Assembly: GCF_030767025.1 (NCBI RefSeq)
Contig: NZ_JASITE010000009.1
Location: 124,001-188,000, forward strand
Direction of reading: 5' to 3'
Length of the DNA: 64,000 nt
DNA from: Nocardia sp. CC227C
Lineage (GTDB): Bacteria; Actinomycetota; Actinomycetes; Mycobacteriales; Mycobacteriaceae
Shown: piece after piece, positions 1 to 8,908 of the stretch
How the letters are laid out: every line of letters begins with the position of its first letter
Numbering within the stretch: position 1 is the first letter of the stretch
Notes under the pieces: generated by a model
Seen by the model: only the letters and a program-made list of their open reading frames with translations
The model's database searches: none
Told to the model about the DNA's origin: nothing
Program-made: the position numbers and the translations under genes

Positions 1-100
1 CCCGTACCACTCAGCCGCCGCACGATCGGTTCGCGGACAGTGAGCGGGCCGTGGCGGCGACCACGGTTCCTGCCTGTCACATCGAGGTCTCCGGCGTCTG

Positions 101-560
101 ATGCGTGACACCCGGTTGCACTTCACCGTGCCCGACGTGGCCGAGGGCGTCGAACTGGCGGAGCGCGTCTCCATGGCCATACTGCTGGGTGCTGGAGACG
201 CTCGCGCCGACCGAGCGGGCGGTGTTCGTGCTGCGCGACGTGTTCGACCTGGGCTACGACGAGATCGCTGCCGTGGACAAGACCCCGGCGGCGGTGCGCC
301 AGATCGCGCACCGGGCACGGGCGCACGTGGCCGCGCGTCGCCCGCGCGGGGTGGTCTCGCCCGGCGCGACCCGGCACGCGCTGGACGCCTTCCGGGTCGC
401 GGTGGAAACGGGCGACCTGCGCCGCCTCGGCCGCCGCGCCGGACTTCCCGAGGCCGACCTTACGCACCCAACTCTCCGCCGCGACCTGCGTCGCCGCCCG
501 CGGCGTCTGGTTGGACCACCGGGCGGTGAGCGCCGACCGCTCTCCGACCGCCCGCTACGG
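101..560 (+). pseudogene. Decayed ECF41/SigJ-like sigma factor fragment
   Basis: Two frames together spell an ECF41-type sigma factor region 4. The first frame reads VELAERVSMAILL, then the match continues one frame over as VLETLAPTERAVFVLRDVF and a helix-turn-helix ending in AVRQIAHRARAHVAARRP. Removing one G from the GGG run at 187-189 joins them. After region 4 a short match to the SnoaL-like tail follows (ALDAFRVAVETGDLRRL), then the similarity dissolves. Sigma region 2 is not recognisable upstream. Seen: the frame change and missing ends. Inferred: a non-functional remnant, unless both the shift and the truncation are sequence errors. From about 560 to 730 I see nothing else coding. Confidence 0.6.
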
Positions 561-730
561 CACCCTGGACGGGGCCATCGCCACGCTGCAGGACGGCCTC
601 GACGTCCGATCTACGCCCCGCACGCCCCTATACTCGAGTAGCTACAGCGTTGCCCGCCGGTACGTTTGAATTCCGGCGCAGGAGATACCCACGGACAAAG
701 TGACCTATTTCCGAAGCAAGGGGCCCGTTG

Positions 731-1783
731 ATGTTGCTACGACGACTTGCCCGGCCGCTGCTGGCCTCCGCCTTTCTCGCGGATGGGGCCGACACCCTCA
801 TGCACCCGGACGAACGGGTGAAGGCGGCCAATACCCTCCTGGAGCAGCAGCGTGAATCCCGGTTCGCCGGCATCGCCGAGAAACTGCCCGCCGATCCGGC
901 CACACTGGTGAAAGTCAATGCCGGCGCGCAGATAGCTGGCGGGGTGCTACTCGCCACGGGCAAGGTGCCGCGGCTCGCCTCGCTGATGCTCGCGATGACC
1001 GTGGTGCCGTCGGCGGTGACCAATCAGGACTTCTGGCAGGAGACCGATCCGGCCCGCAAGACGGCCAAGCGGACCGCGTTCTTCAAGGATATGAGCCTGC
1101 TCGGCGGGCTGCTCATCGCCAGTGCCGATACCGAGGGCAAGCCGTCGCTGGGCTGGCGTGGCCGTCGGGCCGCCCAGCGCACCGCCGCCGCCGTCTCGGC
1201 GGCCCTGCCGCTGGCGGGCGACCACTCGAGCGGCCCGGCCGTGCGAGAACGCCTGCACGACACCGCCGTTCGCGCCCGCCACTTCGCCGATATCGCGGCC
1301 TCCAAGGGGGCCGAGGCGGCCGGGACCGCCAGGGAGCGCGGCCAGGAATTGGCCGAGGTCGCCCGTGAACGCGGACCGGAGTGGGCCGAGACCGCCCGGG
1401 AACGCGGTACCGAACTCGCCGAGACCGCCCGGGAGCGCGGGGCACACCTGGCCGAACTGGCCCGAGAACGCGGACCCGAGTACGCCGAAGCCGCCCGCGA
1501 ACGCGGCACCCACCTCGCCGAACTCGCCCGCGAACGCGGACCCGAACTCGCCGAAGCCGCCCGCGAACGCGGGGCACACCTGGCCGAACTGGCCCGAGAA
1601 CGCGGACCCGAGTACGCCGAAGCCGCCCGCGAACGCGGCACCCACCTCGCCGAACTCGCCCGCCAGCGCGGACCCGAGGCGGCCAAGGGACGCGGTGCCG
1701 AGTTGGCGGCCGTCACCCGCAAGCGCGGGGAGCGGATCGCGGGGTCGGCGCGCGGTCGCACGAACACATCGCGGCGCAAGTAG
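731..1783 (+). CDS. DoxX-family membrane protein with 11-residue repeat tail
   Basis: Residues 1-140 are a DoxX-type membrane domain (start MLLRRLARPLLASAF, then hydrophobic helices), a family of small integral membrane proteins linked to redox and thiol-stress functions in mycobacteria. Residues about 200-320 are eleven tandem 11-residue units of consensus ARERGxxxAEx, rich in Arg and Glu, expected to form a long amphipathic or charged helix in the cytoplasm. The end is basic (TNTSRRK). ATG at 731 is chosen because AAGGGG lies seven bases upstream; a TTG one codon earlier is possible. Plain DoxX proteins are about 130-180 residues, so this one is roughly doubled by the repeats. It converges on the next gene across a strong hairpin. 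The DoxX call is firm; the tail's function is unknown. Confidence 0.8.
   Translation: MLLRRLARPLLASAFLADGADTLMHPDERVKAANTLLEQQRESRFAGIAEKLPADPATLVKVNAGAQIAGGVLLATGKVPRLASLMLAMTVVPSAVTNQDFWQETDPARKTAKRTAFFKDMSLLGGLLIASADTEGKPSLGWRGRRAAQRTAAAVSAALPLAGDHSSGPAVRERLHDTAVRARHFADIAASKGAEAAGTARERGQELAEVARERGPEWAETARERGTELAETARERGAHLAELARERGPEYAEAARERGTHLAELARERGPELAEAARERGAHLAELARERGPEYAEAARERGTHLAELARQRGPEAAKGRGAELAAVTRKRGERIAGSARGRTNTSRRK
1328..1690 (+). repeat. Eleven in-frame 33-bp tandem repeats
   Basis: Each 33-bp unit encodes ARERGxxxAEx. A higher-order unit of four repeats (132 bp) is duplicated: the stretch from about 1435 to 1530 recurs nearly base for base 132 bp downstream. The high nucleotide identity suggests recent unequal exchange, and copy number may vary between strains. 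Confidence 0.9.
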
Positions 1784-1845
1784 TCGAGCGCGATTCTCGA
1801 CCACGACCGGCTGGCCGAAGTACCGATTTCCTGCCCGCAGCCCTG

Positions 1846-1884
1846 CCACCGGCGCGGCCGTGAGGTTCACGGCCGCGCGGGTGG
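1846..1884. terminator. Bidirectional hairpin terminator
   Basis: An 18-bp inverted repeat (left arm CCACCGGCGCGGCCGTGA, right arm its complement with one mismatch) encloses the 3-base loop GGT. It lies exactly between the convergent stop codons of the DoxX gene and the DUF1444-like gene, so it can terminate both. No T-tract is present, as is usual in actinomycetes. Confidence 0.75.
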
Positions 1885-1912
1885 TGTTCTCCGCGGCGGC
1901 GCCGGGCTGGGA

Positions 1913-3097
1913 TCAGAGCGCCACCGCCGCCGCGTGCAGCCGCGCCAGCGTCGCCTCGTCCGGCCACCGGCGCAGTTCGAAGCGCGGGGGATGCAGTCCC
2001 GGGATCGGCACCAGCCCCAGCAGCTGCACCACGGTATCGAACGGCACCGTGCACACCAGGTCGATCTCGCCGTCGGCGTCCATGCGCGCGAAATGCAGGT
2101 AATCCGCCTCGGGCAGCAGGTATTCCACGTCCTCACCGACGATGGTGGAGGTGACCGGGCCGTTGTCGGTGGACTGGAACATGACCGCGCCGACCATGGC
2201 CGGTTCGACGTCGCTGAGCGGCTCCAGATCGAGGTCCTCCTCGAATTTCGCGGTGAGGATCCGGGTTTGGATGCCGTATTCGGTCACCGCCAGGCCGCTG
2301 CGCGCCCGCCGCGCGTACTCGGGCGCCGGTTCCGGACCGGCCTGGTCGTAGGGCACCACCATGCCGAACTCGTCGAGGGTGTATCCCTGCGGGGAGATGG
2401 GCCGGACCGCCTCGCCGTACTGCTGCTCCACCATCTCGAAGACGGCGGGGATCAGCTCCGGATCGTCGGGCACCACGAGCAGGGTGTGGTCGTCGGGGAT
2501 GAACGCCACCGGGCGGTGCTCACCCCCGGCGTAGGTGGCCAGCCACCCGGGCAGCAGCAGCCAGGAGCCGAAGTAGGCGTCCCCGTCGTCGACGAACCGG
2601 AGCAGATTCAGTTCCTCCGGTGATCCCGGGCGGGCCAGCTCCGCGAGATTGTCGCGTGCGGCGGCGAATACCGCCTCCGGTTCGACACCCCAGTCCCGCA
2701 CCATGTCCAGCGTCACGTAGGCCCGGGTGCGCGGCAGGTCGACCACCACCGCCTCGTTGACGAACGGGAACGCGGGGCGGCTCAGCGGCGCGCTCATCCG
2801 GTCGAAGTCGTCCAGACCGTAGGTCACCGGCCGCAGCACGGCCCGCAGCAGCGGGCGCACCTGATCCCAATCCTCCGGCGCCTCATCGGAACTGGTCATG
2901 GCGACCACGAAGTGGGCGATCCGCTCGGTGCGCTCTGCCTCCTCGTATCCGGCGCACTCCCGGAAGATATTGCCCAGATACACGATCCGGTCACCACTGT
3001 GCCGAATCGAGAACTCCGCGGCGAGATACTCCGCGTCCGTCACCCCGTGTTCCCGCAGACTTCCCAGCACCGCCTCGGCGAACCGCTCCTGCTCCAT
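1913..3097 (-). CDS. DUF1444-like hypothetical cytosolic protein
   Basis: A 394-residue acidic protein without signal peptide or membrane helices. The middle resembles DUF1444 (YtpQ-like) proteins: a segment like AYVTLDMVRDWGVEPEAVF, then an ARDNLAELA motif, a DGDAYFGSWLLLP stretch and a VAFIPDDHTLLVVPDD strand-turn. No enzymatic motif is visible and the family's function is not known to me. ATG at 3097 is preferred over a start 26 codons upstream because GGGGAG precedes it and the upstream extension is unlike the rest. It stands alone on this strand with no obvious operon partner. Confidence 0.65.
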   Translation of the reverse strand: MEQERFAEAVLGSLREHGVTDAEYLAAEFSIRHSGDRIVYLGNIFRECAGYEEAERTERIAHFVVAMTSSDEAPEDWDQVRPLLRAVLRPVTYGLDDFDRMSAPLSRPAFPFVNEAVVVDLPRTRAYVTLDMVRDWGVEPEAVFAAARDNLAELARPGSPEELNLLRFVDDGDAYFGSWLLLPGWLATYAGGEHRPVAFIPDDHTLLVVPDDPELIPAVFEMVEQQYGEAVRPISPQGYTLDEFGMVVPYDQAGPEPAPEYARRARSGLAVTEYGIQTRILTAKFEEDLDLEPLSDVEPAMVGAVMFQSTDNGPVTSTIVGEDVEYLLPEADYLHFARMDADGEIDLVCTVPFDTVVQLLGLVPIPGLHPPRFELRRWPDEATLARLHAAAVAL

Positions 3098-3306
3098 CCC
3101 CGCGCTCTCCCCATCGTTCGTCGTGCCGATCGCAGTCCGATTCTGCCGCCACCCACCGACGACCCGCGCCGCCACCGGCAGACGCGGCGGCAGCAGGAAG
3201 GAGTGTGGCGGTTCCGATCACACCGTAGACGAGCCACGCGCTGCCGGGGGCCCGCAGCACGATCCGGCCGAACGCGACTCCCCGCCGACCGGGGAGCCGC
3301 CGCGGC

Positions 3307-3774
3307 TCAGGTCCGGGCCCGGTCCACCACCGGCAGTCCGAGGTCGGTGACCAGTCGCCGCACCCGCTGCTCGATGGAGTCGCGGATGGCCCGCACCTCG
3401 TCCAAGTCCCGGTCGGCCGGATCGGGCAGCCACCACTGTTCGAAGCGGTGACCGGTCAGAATCGGGTCGGCATCCCCGCAGCCCATGTCGATCACCACAT
3501 CGGCGGCCCGCACGAGATCGCGGGTCCAGCGCTTCGGATACTCCCCGGAGATGTCGATGCCCCGCTCCGCCATGGCCCGCACCACGAGCGGATTGACCGC
3601 GGAACCGGGCGAGGAGCCGCCGGAACAGCCGGTGGCGTGATCGCCCACCAGCCGGTTGAAGAAGCCGAGCGCCATCTGGGAGCGCCCCGCGTTGTGCGTG
3701 CACACGAACAGCACGGTGAGACCCGCGGGGGCGTCGGAGGTAGGTGTCGGGGCGTCGACGGGACCGTCTGTCAT
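3307..3774 (-). CDS. arsC: ArsC-type arsenate reductase (LMW phosphatase fold)
   Basis: A 155-residue low-molecular-weight phosphatase-fold protein. The P-loop VCTHNAGRS contains the catalytic Cys and Arg of the CX5R motif, and a SxVNPLVVRAMAERGIDISG segment typical of ArsC follows. The family reduces arsenate to arsenite with thioredoxin or mycothiol/mycoredoxin as electron donor. The usual MGCGDxCP motif reads MGCGDADP here, so one resolving Cys is absent; that may indicate a mycothiol-dependent mechanism. No ars regulator or arsenite pump is adjacent. It is divergent from the molybdopterin oxidoreductase gene. The 131 bases between it and the DUF1444-like gene hold nothing I recognise. Confidence 0.8.
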   Translation of the reverse strand: MTDGPVDAPTPTSDAPAGLTVLFVCTHNAGRSQMALGFFNRLVGDHATGCSGGSSPGSAVNPLVVRAMAERGIDISGEYPKRWTRDLVRAADVVIDMGCGDADPILTGHRFEQWWLPDPADRDLDEVRAIRDSIEQRVRRLVTDLGLPVVDRART

Positions 3775-3854
3775 CTTCCCCTCCTCTGGGTGTGGAGACC
3801 TGGGCCGGGCGCATGGCCGCGGCCGGGCATCCTCAGCCAGAATACGATCGTTTC

Positions 3855-5816
3855 ATGAAGGTTCTCGGCGCGTGTCCGCTCGATTGCCCCGATGCCTGCT
3901 CCTGGGAGGTGACGGTGGCCGACGGTGTCGCCGTGGGTCTGCGCGGGAACAAGGCCCATCCGGTCACCCGCGGCGCGCTGTGCGTGAAGGTGAATCGCTA
4001 TCTGGAGCAAGTCGATTCCCCCGATCGGCTGCGTTATCCGCTGCGACGGGTCGGTCCCAAGGGTGCGGGCCGGTTCGAGCGGATCGGCTGGGACGAGGCC
4101 CTCGACGAGATCGCCGCGCGAGTGACACGGATCACCGGCGAATTCGGCGGCGAAGCGGTGTGGCCCTTCCACGGCACCGGCAGTCTCGGCTACATCCAGG
4201 GCCTGGAGGGCTTCGCCGGGCGGCGGTTCTTCAATGTGTTGGGGGCCAGCCTGCACGATCCGACCATCTGCTCGGTAGCGGGCGGGACCGGATTGAAGTA
4301 CACCCTCGGCACCTCCGGCGGTATGGATCCCGAGGACTTCGTCCACGCGCGGCTCATCCTGCTGTGGGGCTCCAATCCGCTCACCTCCGGTCATCACCTG
4401 TGGAAGTTCATCCAGGACAGCGGCGCGTACACGATCGCCATCGACCCGGTGCGCACCCGCACCGCCGAGCGCTGCGACGAACACCTCGCCCCGCTGCCCG
4501 GCACCGATGCGGCGCTGGCGCTGGGTCTCATGCACGTCATCGTGTCGCTGGGTGCGCAGGACGACGCCTACCTCGCCGAGCACACCGAGGGCTGGCCCGA
4601 ATTCCGTTCCCGCATCGCGGAATACACCCCGGAGCGGGTCGCCGCGATCACCGGGCTGCCGGTGGCGCGCATCGTGGCGCTCGGGGAGCGGATCGCCCGC
4701 ACCCGGCCCACCGCCATCCGCGCCTCGCAGGGCATGCAGCGCCACGACGGCGGCGGTATGGCGCTGCGGGCGCTGGCCTGCCTGCCCGGTGTCACCGGTG
4801 ACTGGGCGATTCGCGGTGGCGGGCTGCACTATTCGACCAGCGGGCATTTCCGGCTGCGGGACGCGGAGCTGCGGCGCATGGACCTGTTGCCGCATCCGGT
4901 GCGCACGCTGTCCTCGACACGGCTGGGCGAGGCGCTGCTCGACACCGACGATCCGCCGGTCAAGGCGCTGTTCGTAATCGCTGCCAATCCGGTCGGATCG
5001 AATCCGGATCAGCGGCGGGTGATCGAGGGGCTGCGGCGGGAGGACCTGTTCACCGTCGTCCTGGAGCATTTCGCCACCGATACCGTGGACTACGCCGATA
5101 TCGTGCTGCCCGCCACCATGCAGCCCGAACACCTGGATGTGCTCGCCGGATACGGCCACCTGTATCTGGTGTGGAACGAGCCCGCGGTGCACCCACCCGG
5201 CGAATGCCTGTCCACCACGGAGACCTTCCGCCGCCTGGCCCGGCGCATGGGCATGACCGAACCGGCCCTCTACGACTCCGACGAGGAGTTGGCGCGACAG
5301 CTGCTGAAGGACCACGATATCGAGCGCTTGCGCGCCGACGGGTTCCTGAAGGTCGACAAACGGCCCGTGCCCGAGGGCAGGCTGAGCTTCGTCTCCGACC
5401 GGGCGGTGTGCGCGGGGCACGACCGGCTGCCCGATTACACGCCGCCCGGCGATCCGGGCGACGGCCTGGTGCTGATTTCGGCTGCCTCGCATTACTTTCT
5501 GAACAGCACGTTCGGCGCGAATCCCGAATTGCGGCGACGGGCGGGCGAATCCACGGTCGCCGTCCATCCCGAGGACGCCGCGGCCCGCGGGCTCACCGAC
5601 GGCGCACCGGTACTCGTGGCCAATGCCCGGGGCGGTTTCGAGGCCGTCGTCGCGGTCACCGATCGGGTGCGACCCGGCGTCGCCGCCACCACCAAGGGCC
5701 GCTGGGCCAAGTTCCAGGGCGGTGCGACGGTGAACGCGACCATCGCCGAACGGGATGCGGACTACGGCGGCGGCGCGGTGTTCCACGACAACCGCGTGCG
5801 GATCACGCCGCGATGA
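3855..5816 (+). CDS. Molybdopterin-dependent oxidoreductase with N-terminal [4Fe-4S]
   Basis: A 653-residue bis-MGD type catalytic subunit of the DMSO reductase/formate dehydrogenase superfamily. The N-terminus begins KVLGACPLDCPDACSWEV and a fourth Cys follows in ALCVK, giving the [4Fe-4S] ligand set. Typical MGD-binding stretches follow (WGSNPLTS, FVIAANPVGSNPDQ), and the C-terminus has the molybdopterin dinucleotide-binding domain (residues about 545-650). There is no Tat signal, so it is probably cytoplasmic. The substrate cannot be read from the sequence. ATG at 3855 sits directly before the Cys motif. Its stop overlaps the hrpB start (ATGA), so the two are co-transcribed although functionally unrelated. 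Confidence 0.8.
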   Translation: MKVLGACPLDCPDACSWEVTVADGVAVGLRGNKAHPVTRGALCVKVNRYLEQVDSPDRLRYPLRRVGPKGAGRFERIGWDEALDEIAARVTRITGEFGGEAVWPFHGTGSLGYIQGLEGFAGRRFFNVLGASLHDPTICSVAGGTGLKYTLGTSGGMDPEDFVHARLILLWGSNPLTSGHHLWKFIQDSGAYTIAIDPVRTRTAERCDEHLAPLPGTDAALALGLMHVIVSLGAQDDAYLAEHTEGWPEFRSRIAEYTPERVAAITGLPVARIVALGERIARTRPTAIRASQGMQRHDGGGMALRALACLPGVTGDWAIRGGGLHYSTSGHFRLRDAELRRMDLLPHPVRTLSSTRLGEALLDTDDPPVKALFVIAANPVGSNPDQRRVIEGLRREDLFTVVLEHFATDTVDYADIVLPATMQPEHLDVLAGYGHLYLVWNEPAVHPPGECLSTTETFRRLARRMGMTEPALYDSDEELARQLLKDHDIERLRADGFLKVDKRPVPEGRLSFVSDRAVCAGHDRLPDYTPPGDPGDGLVLISAASHYFLNSTFGANPELRRRAGESTVAVHPEDAAARGLTDGAPVLVANARGGFEAVVAVTDRVRPGVAATTKGRWAKFQGGATVNATIAERDADYGGGAVFHDNRVRITPR

Positions 5817-8365
5817 GGCTGCCGGACCTACCCGATCTCCCGGTCCGCGCGGCCCTGCCCGAGATCGTCGAGACGCTGCGCGATCGCGGGGCCGCGGTGC
5901 TGGTCGCGCCGCCGGGTACCGGGAAGACCACGCTGGTGCCGCTGGCGCTGGGCGCGGCCAGCGCGGGCCGGGTGGTGGTGGCGGAGCCGCGGCGGCTGGC
6001 CGCCCGCGCGGCGGCGGCGCGCATGGCGGCGCTGCTGGGCGAACCGGTCGGCGCGACCGTCGGCTACTCGGTGCGCGGCGAGCGGCGGGTGGGGGCGTCG
6101 ACGCGGATCGAGGTGGTCACCTCAGGTCTGCTGGTGCGCCGGTTGCAGGGCGATCCCGAGCTGGCCGGGGTGGACGCGGTCGTCCTCGACGAATGCCACG
6201 AGCGTCATCTCGACGCCGATCTGCTGCTGGCCCTGCTGCTCGACGCCCGCGCCGGACTGCGCCCGGAGCTGCGGGTGCTGGCGACCTCCGCCACCGTGGC
6301 CGCGGAGCGTCTGGCCGCACTGCTCGGCGAGGGCGAGGCCGCGGCCCCCGTGCTCGAGGTGCGCGGCCGGACCCATCCGGTGGATATCGCCTATGTGCCG
6401 CCGCTGCCCCGCGAGCGCGCCGAGGCGCAGGTCGCCCGGGTCACCCGGGCGGCACTGGCCGCGGCCGACGGCGATGTGCTGGTCTTCCTGCCCGGCGCGG
6501 CGGAGATTCGCCGCACCGCCGATCTGCTGGCCGGTGCGGATGCCGATATCGTCCCGCTGCACGGCCGCCTCGCCGCCGCCGCGCAGGACACCGCGCTGCG
6601 CCCCGGCGTCCGGCGGCGCATCGTATTGTCCACGGCCGTAGCCGAATCCAGCCTCACCGTGCCCGGGGTGCGCGCGGTCGTCGACTCCGGGCTCGCGCGC
6701 GTCCCCCGCGTCGACCACCGGCGCGGACTCTCCGGCCTGGCCACCGTCCGGGTCTCGGCGGCGGTGGCCGACCAGCGCGCGGGCCGCGCCGGGCGGGAAG
6801 CGCCCGGATGGGCCTGGCGCTGCTGGCCGGAATACGAGCACACCACCCTGCCCGCCTATCCGGACCCGGAGATCCGCACCGCCGACCTGACCCGGCTCGC
6901 CCTGGAGTTGGCGTCCTGGGGAATCCCGGACGGTCACGGCCTGGCCTGGTGGGACGCCCCGCCGTCCGGCGGCCTGGCCGCCGGACGGGAGGTGCTGCGC
7001 GCACTGGGCGCGGTGGACGCCGACGGCGCGATCACCGATCGCGGCCGCCGCATGGCCACCGTTGGCCTGCACCCCCGGCTGGCCCGCGCCCTCCTCGACG
7101 GCGCCGCCCTGGTCGGCGCGCGCCGCGCCGCCGAGGTGGTGGCGATCCTCGACGAAGACACCGCCGCCCCCAGCGCCGACCTCGCCGCGGCCCTGCGCAT
7201 CCTGCGCCGCGAACGCCCCGCCCGCTGGCAGCGCGAGGTGGACCGGCTCACCCGCCTGCTCGAGCACTCCGGCGCCCCGGCGACCGCGACCACCGCCCGA
7301 TCGGACGCCACCGGGACCAAGGCAGCAGATATGCGGGCGCGTGCGGTGGACGATCCGGCGCACCCAGCAGGTAGGCGGGCGCACCCGGTGGATGATCCGG
7401 CGGTGGTGGTGGCGCTCGCGCATCCGGAGCGGCTGGCGCGGCGGCGGAGTGCGGGTTCGGCGACCTATCTGACCGCGGGCGGCACCGCCATGGTGCTGCC
7501 GCCCGGGTCGGGGCTTGGCGACGGCGAGTGGCTGGCCGTCGCGGTGGCGACCCGCGATCCGGGGCGGTCGGAGGGGCGAATTCGATTGGCCGCCATGGCC
7601 GATGCGGACCTCGCACGGCAGGCCGCGCCCGCACTGCTCACCACGGCCGACGAGGTGGACTGGGTCGACGGGGAGGTGGTCGCGCGGCGGGTCGAGCGGA
7701 TCGGCGCGATCACGCTGTCGGCGCGGCCGCTGCGGAATCCCGATCGGAATCTGCTGGCGGCGGCGGTGCGGCGCGGGTTGCGGGAACACGGGGTGGCGCT
7801 GCTGCACTGGGATGCGGACGCGCGCAGCCTGCGGCAGCGGCTGGACTTCCTGCACCGCACCCTCGGCGCACCGTGGCCCGCAGTCGACGACGACAGCCTG
7901 CTCGACGATCTGGACCGATGGCTGGGGCCAGAGCTCGACACCGCGCGCCGCCGCGCCGACCTGGAGCGCGTCGACGCCGGACAGGCATTGCGCCGCCTGC
8001 TGCCCTGGCCCGCGGCCGCCCGCTTCGACGACCTGGCCCCCGAACGGCTGGAGGTCCCGTCCGGCAGCGCGATTCGCCTCGACTACTCCGCCGATCCCCC
8101 GGTGCTGGCGGTGAAGGTCCAGGAGATCTTCGGCTGGACCGAACCACCCCGGCTGGCCGATGGCCGGGTGCCGATCCTGCTGCATCTGCTCTCCCCCGCC
8201 CAGCGCCCGGTCGCCGTCACCGCCGACCTGCCGTCCTTCTGGCGCACCGGCTGGCCCCAGGTCCGCGCCGACCTGCGCGGCCGCTACCCCAAACACGCCT
8301 GGCCGGAGGACCCCACCACGGTCCCCGCCCACCGCGGCACCGCCCGCCGCGCGGCGCGGGGCTGA
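5813..8365 (+). CDS. hrpB: ATP-dependent RNA helicase HrpB
   Basis: 850 residues, the usual HrpB length. It has Walker A APPGTGKTT (near residue 32), motif II LDECHERH, motif III ATSATV, and motif VI in VADQRAGRAGR, followed by the helicase-associated domain and the HrpB C-terminal domain. HrpB is a DEAH/DExH helicase of unclear physiological role. An unusual Pro/Arg/Asp-rich insertion lies at about residues 500-525, where the half-repeats AVDDPAHPAGR and HPVDDPA occur back to back; the core domains are unaffected. The ATG overlaps the previous stop, indicating translational coupling. Confidence 0.88.
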   Translation: MRLPDLPDLPVRAALPEIVETLRDRGAAVLVAPPGTGKTTLVPLALGAASAGRVVVAEPRRLAARAAAARMAALLGEPVGATVGYSVRGERRVGASTRIEVVTSGLLVRRLQGDPELAGVDAVVLDECHERHLDADLLLALLLDARAGLRPELRVLATSATVAAERLAALLGEGEAAAPVLEVRGRTHPVDIAYVPPLPRERAEAQVARVTRAALAAADGDVLVFLPGAAEIRRTADLLAGADADIVPLHGRLAAAAQDTALRPGVRRRIVLSTAVAESSLTVPGVRAVVDSGLARVPRVDHRRGLSGLATVRVSAAVADQRAGRAGREAPGWAWRCWPEYEHTTLPAYPDPEIRTADLTRLALELASWGIPDGHGLAWWDAPPSGGLAAGREVLRALGAVDADGAITDRGRRMATVGLHPRLARALLDGAALVGARRAAEVVAILDEDTAAPSADLAAALRILRRERPARWQREVDRLTRLLEHSGAPATATTARSDATGTKAADMRARAVDDPAHPAGRRAHPVDDPAVVVALAHPERLARRRSAGSATYLTAGGTAMVLPPGSGLGDGEWLAVAVATRDPGRSEGRIRLAAMADADLARQAAPALLTTADEVDWVDGEVVARRVERIGAITLSARPLRNPDRNLLAAAVRRGLREHGVALLHWDADARSLRQRLDFLHRTLGAPWPAVDDDSLLDDLDRWLGPELDTARRRADLERVDAGQALRRLLPWPAAARFDDLAPERLEVPSGSAIRLDYSADPPVLAVKVQEIFGWTEPPRLADGRVPILLHLLSPAQRPVAVTADLPSFWRTGWPQVRADLRGRYPKHAWPEDPTTVPAHRGTARRAARG

Positions 8366-8655
8366 TCACCCCGCACCGATCCCGAGCGAACGCCACAGCC
8401 CGGCCAGCACCCGGCGGCGACGCGCGGCGGGCCACGGCGTGCCCTCGTCGAATCCGCTGAGCACCAGCCCGTCCACCATTACATCGATCAGGTCGACCGC
8501 CGCCCGCGGCGCCGCGATCCCGGCCTGCCGCACCAGTGTTCGCGGCCGCGCCGACCACCATTGGTTGAACGCGTCGAGTTCCGCACGCACCACGGGCCCG
8601 GTCCCCGCCCCGACCACCAGCGCGAGCCAGAATCGATGGGACTGCTCGGCCGGGA
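8366..8655 (-). pseudogene. TetR-family regulator, C-terminal fragment
   Basis: About 95 codons encode only the ligand-binding C-terminus of a TetR regulator (HRFWLALVVGAG at the front, DLIDVMVDGLVLSGF near the end). The whole DNA-binding N-terminus is missing. The similarity stops near 8655, where on the other strand a monoamine oxidase fragment starts, also without its 5' part. Its stop abuts the hrpB stop. Inferred: a remnant created by a deletion across a divergent promoter; it cannot bind DNA as it stands. Confidence 0.65.
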
Positions 8656-8665
8656 GCGCACCCGC

Positions 8666-8908
8666 TCGCCCCTGGATTGGCACGAGCGGTCATGGCATCT
8701 GGACGCGCACGCGGGCGGCGGGTACACGGCCCTGCCGCGGCCGGGCCACTACGACAACCATTCCGCCGCAACCCCTGTCGGTCCGATCCATCGGGCGGGC
8801 ACCGAAACCGCGCCGCGCTGGACCGGATATCTGGAGGGCGCGGTCGCCTCCGGCGAACGCGCCGCCCACGAGGTGCGCGAGGCACTCCGGCGCGGTCAGA
8901 CCCCGTAG
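8666..8908 (+). pseudogene. Flavin monoamine oxidase, C-terminal fragment
   Basis: The reading frame contains only the last 75-80 residues of a flavin-containing amine oxidase. It runs from LDWHERSWHLDAHAGGGY through the FAD-binding signature IHRAGTETAPRWTGYLEGAV to SGERAAHEV. The Rossmann N-terminus and substrate domain (about 350 residues) are absent. The 3' end overlaps the convergent SDR gene by 13 bases. The left boundary is the same point at which the TetR remnant ends. Confidence 0.7.

Noticed and set aside
1328..1690. Possible CRISPR array from regularly spaced 33-bp repeats
   Set aside because: The repeats are contiguous, in frame, without spacers, and encode an amphipathic tail; no cas genes occur.
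3771..5786. A minus-strand open frame of about 670 codons opposite the molybdopterin oxidoreductase
   Set aside because: Shadow of the real gene on the other strand; no recognisable domain.
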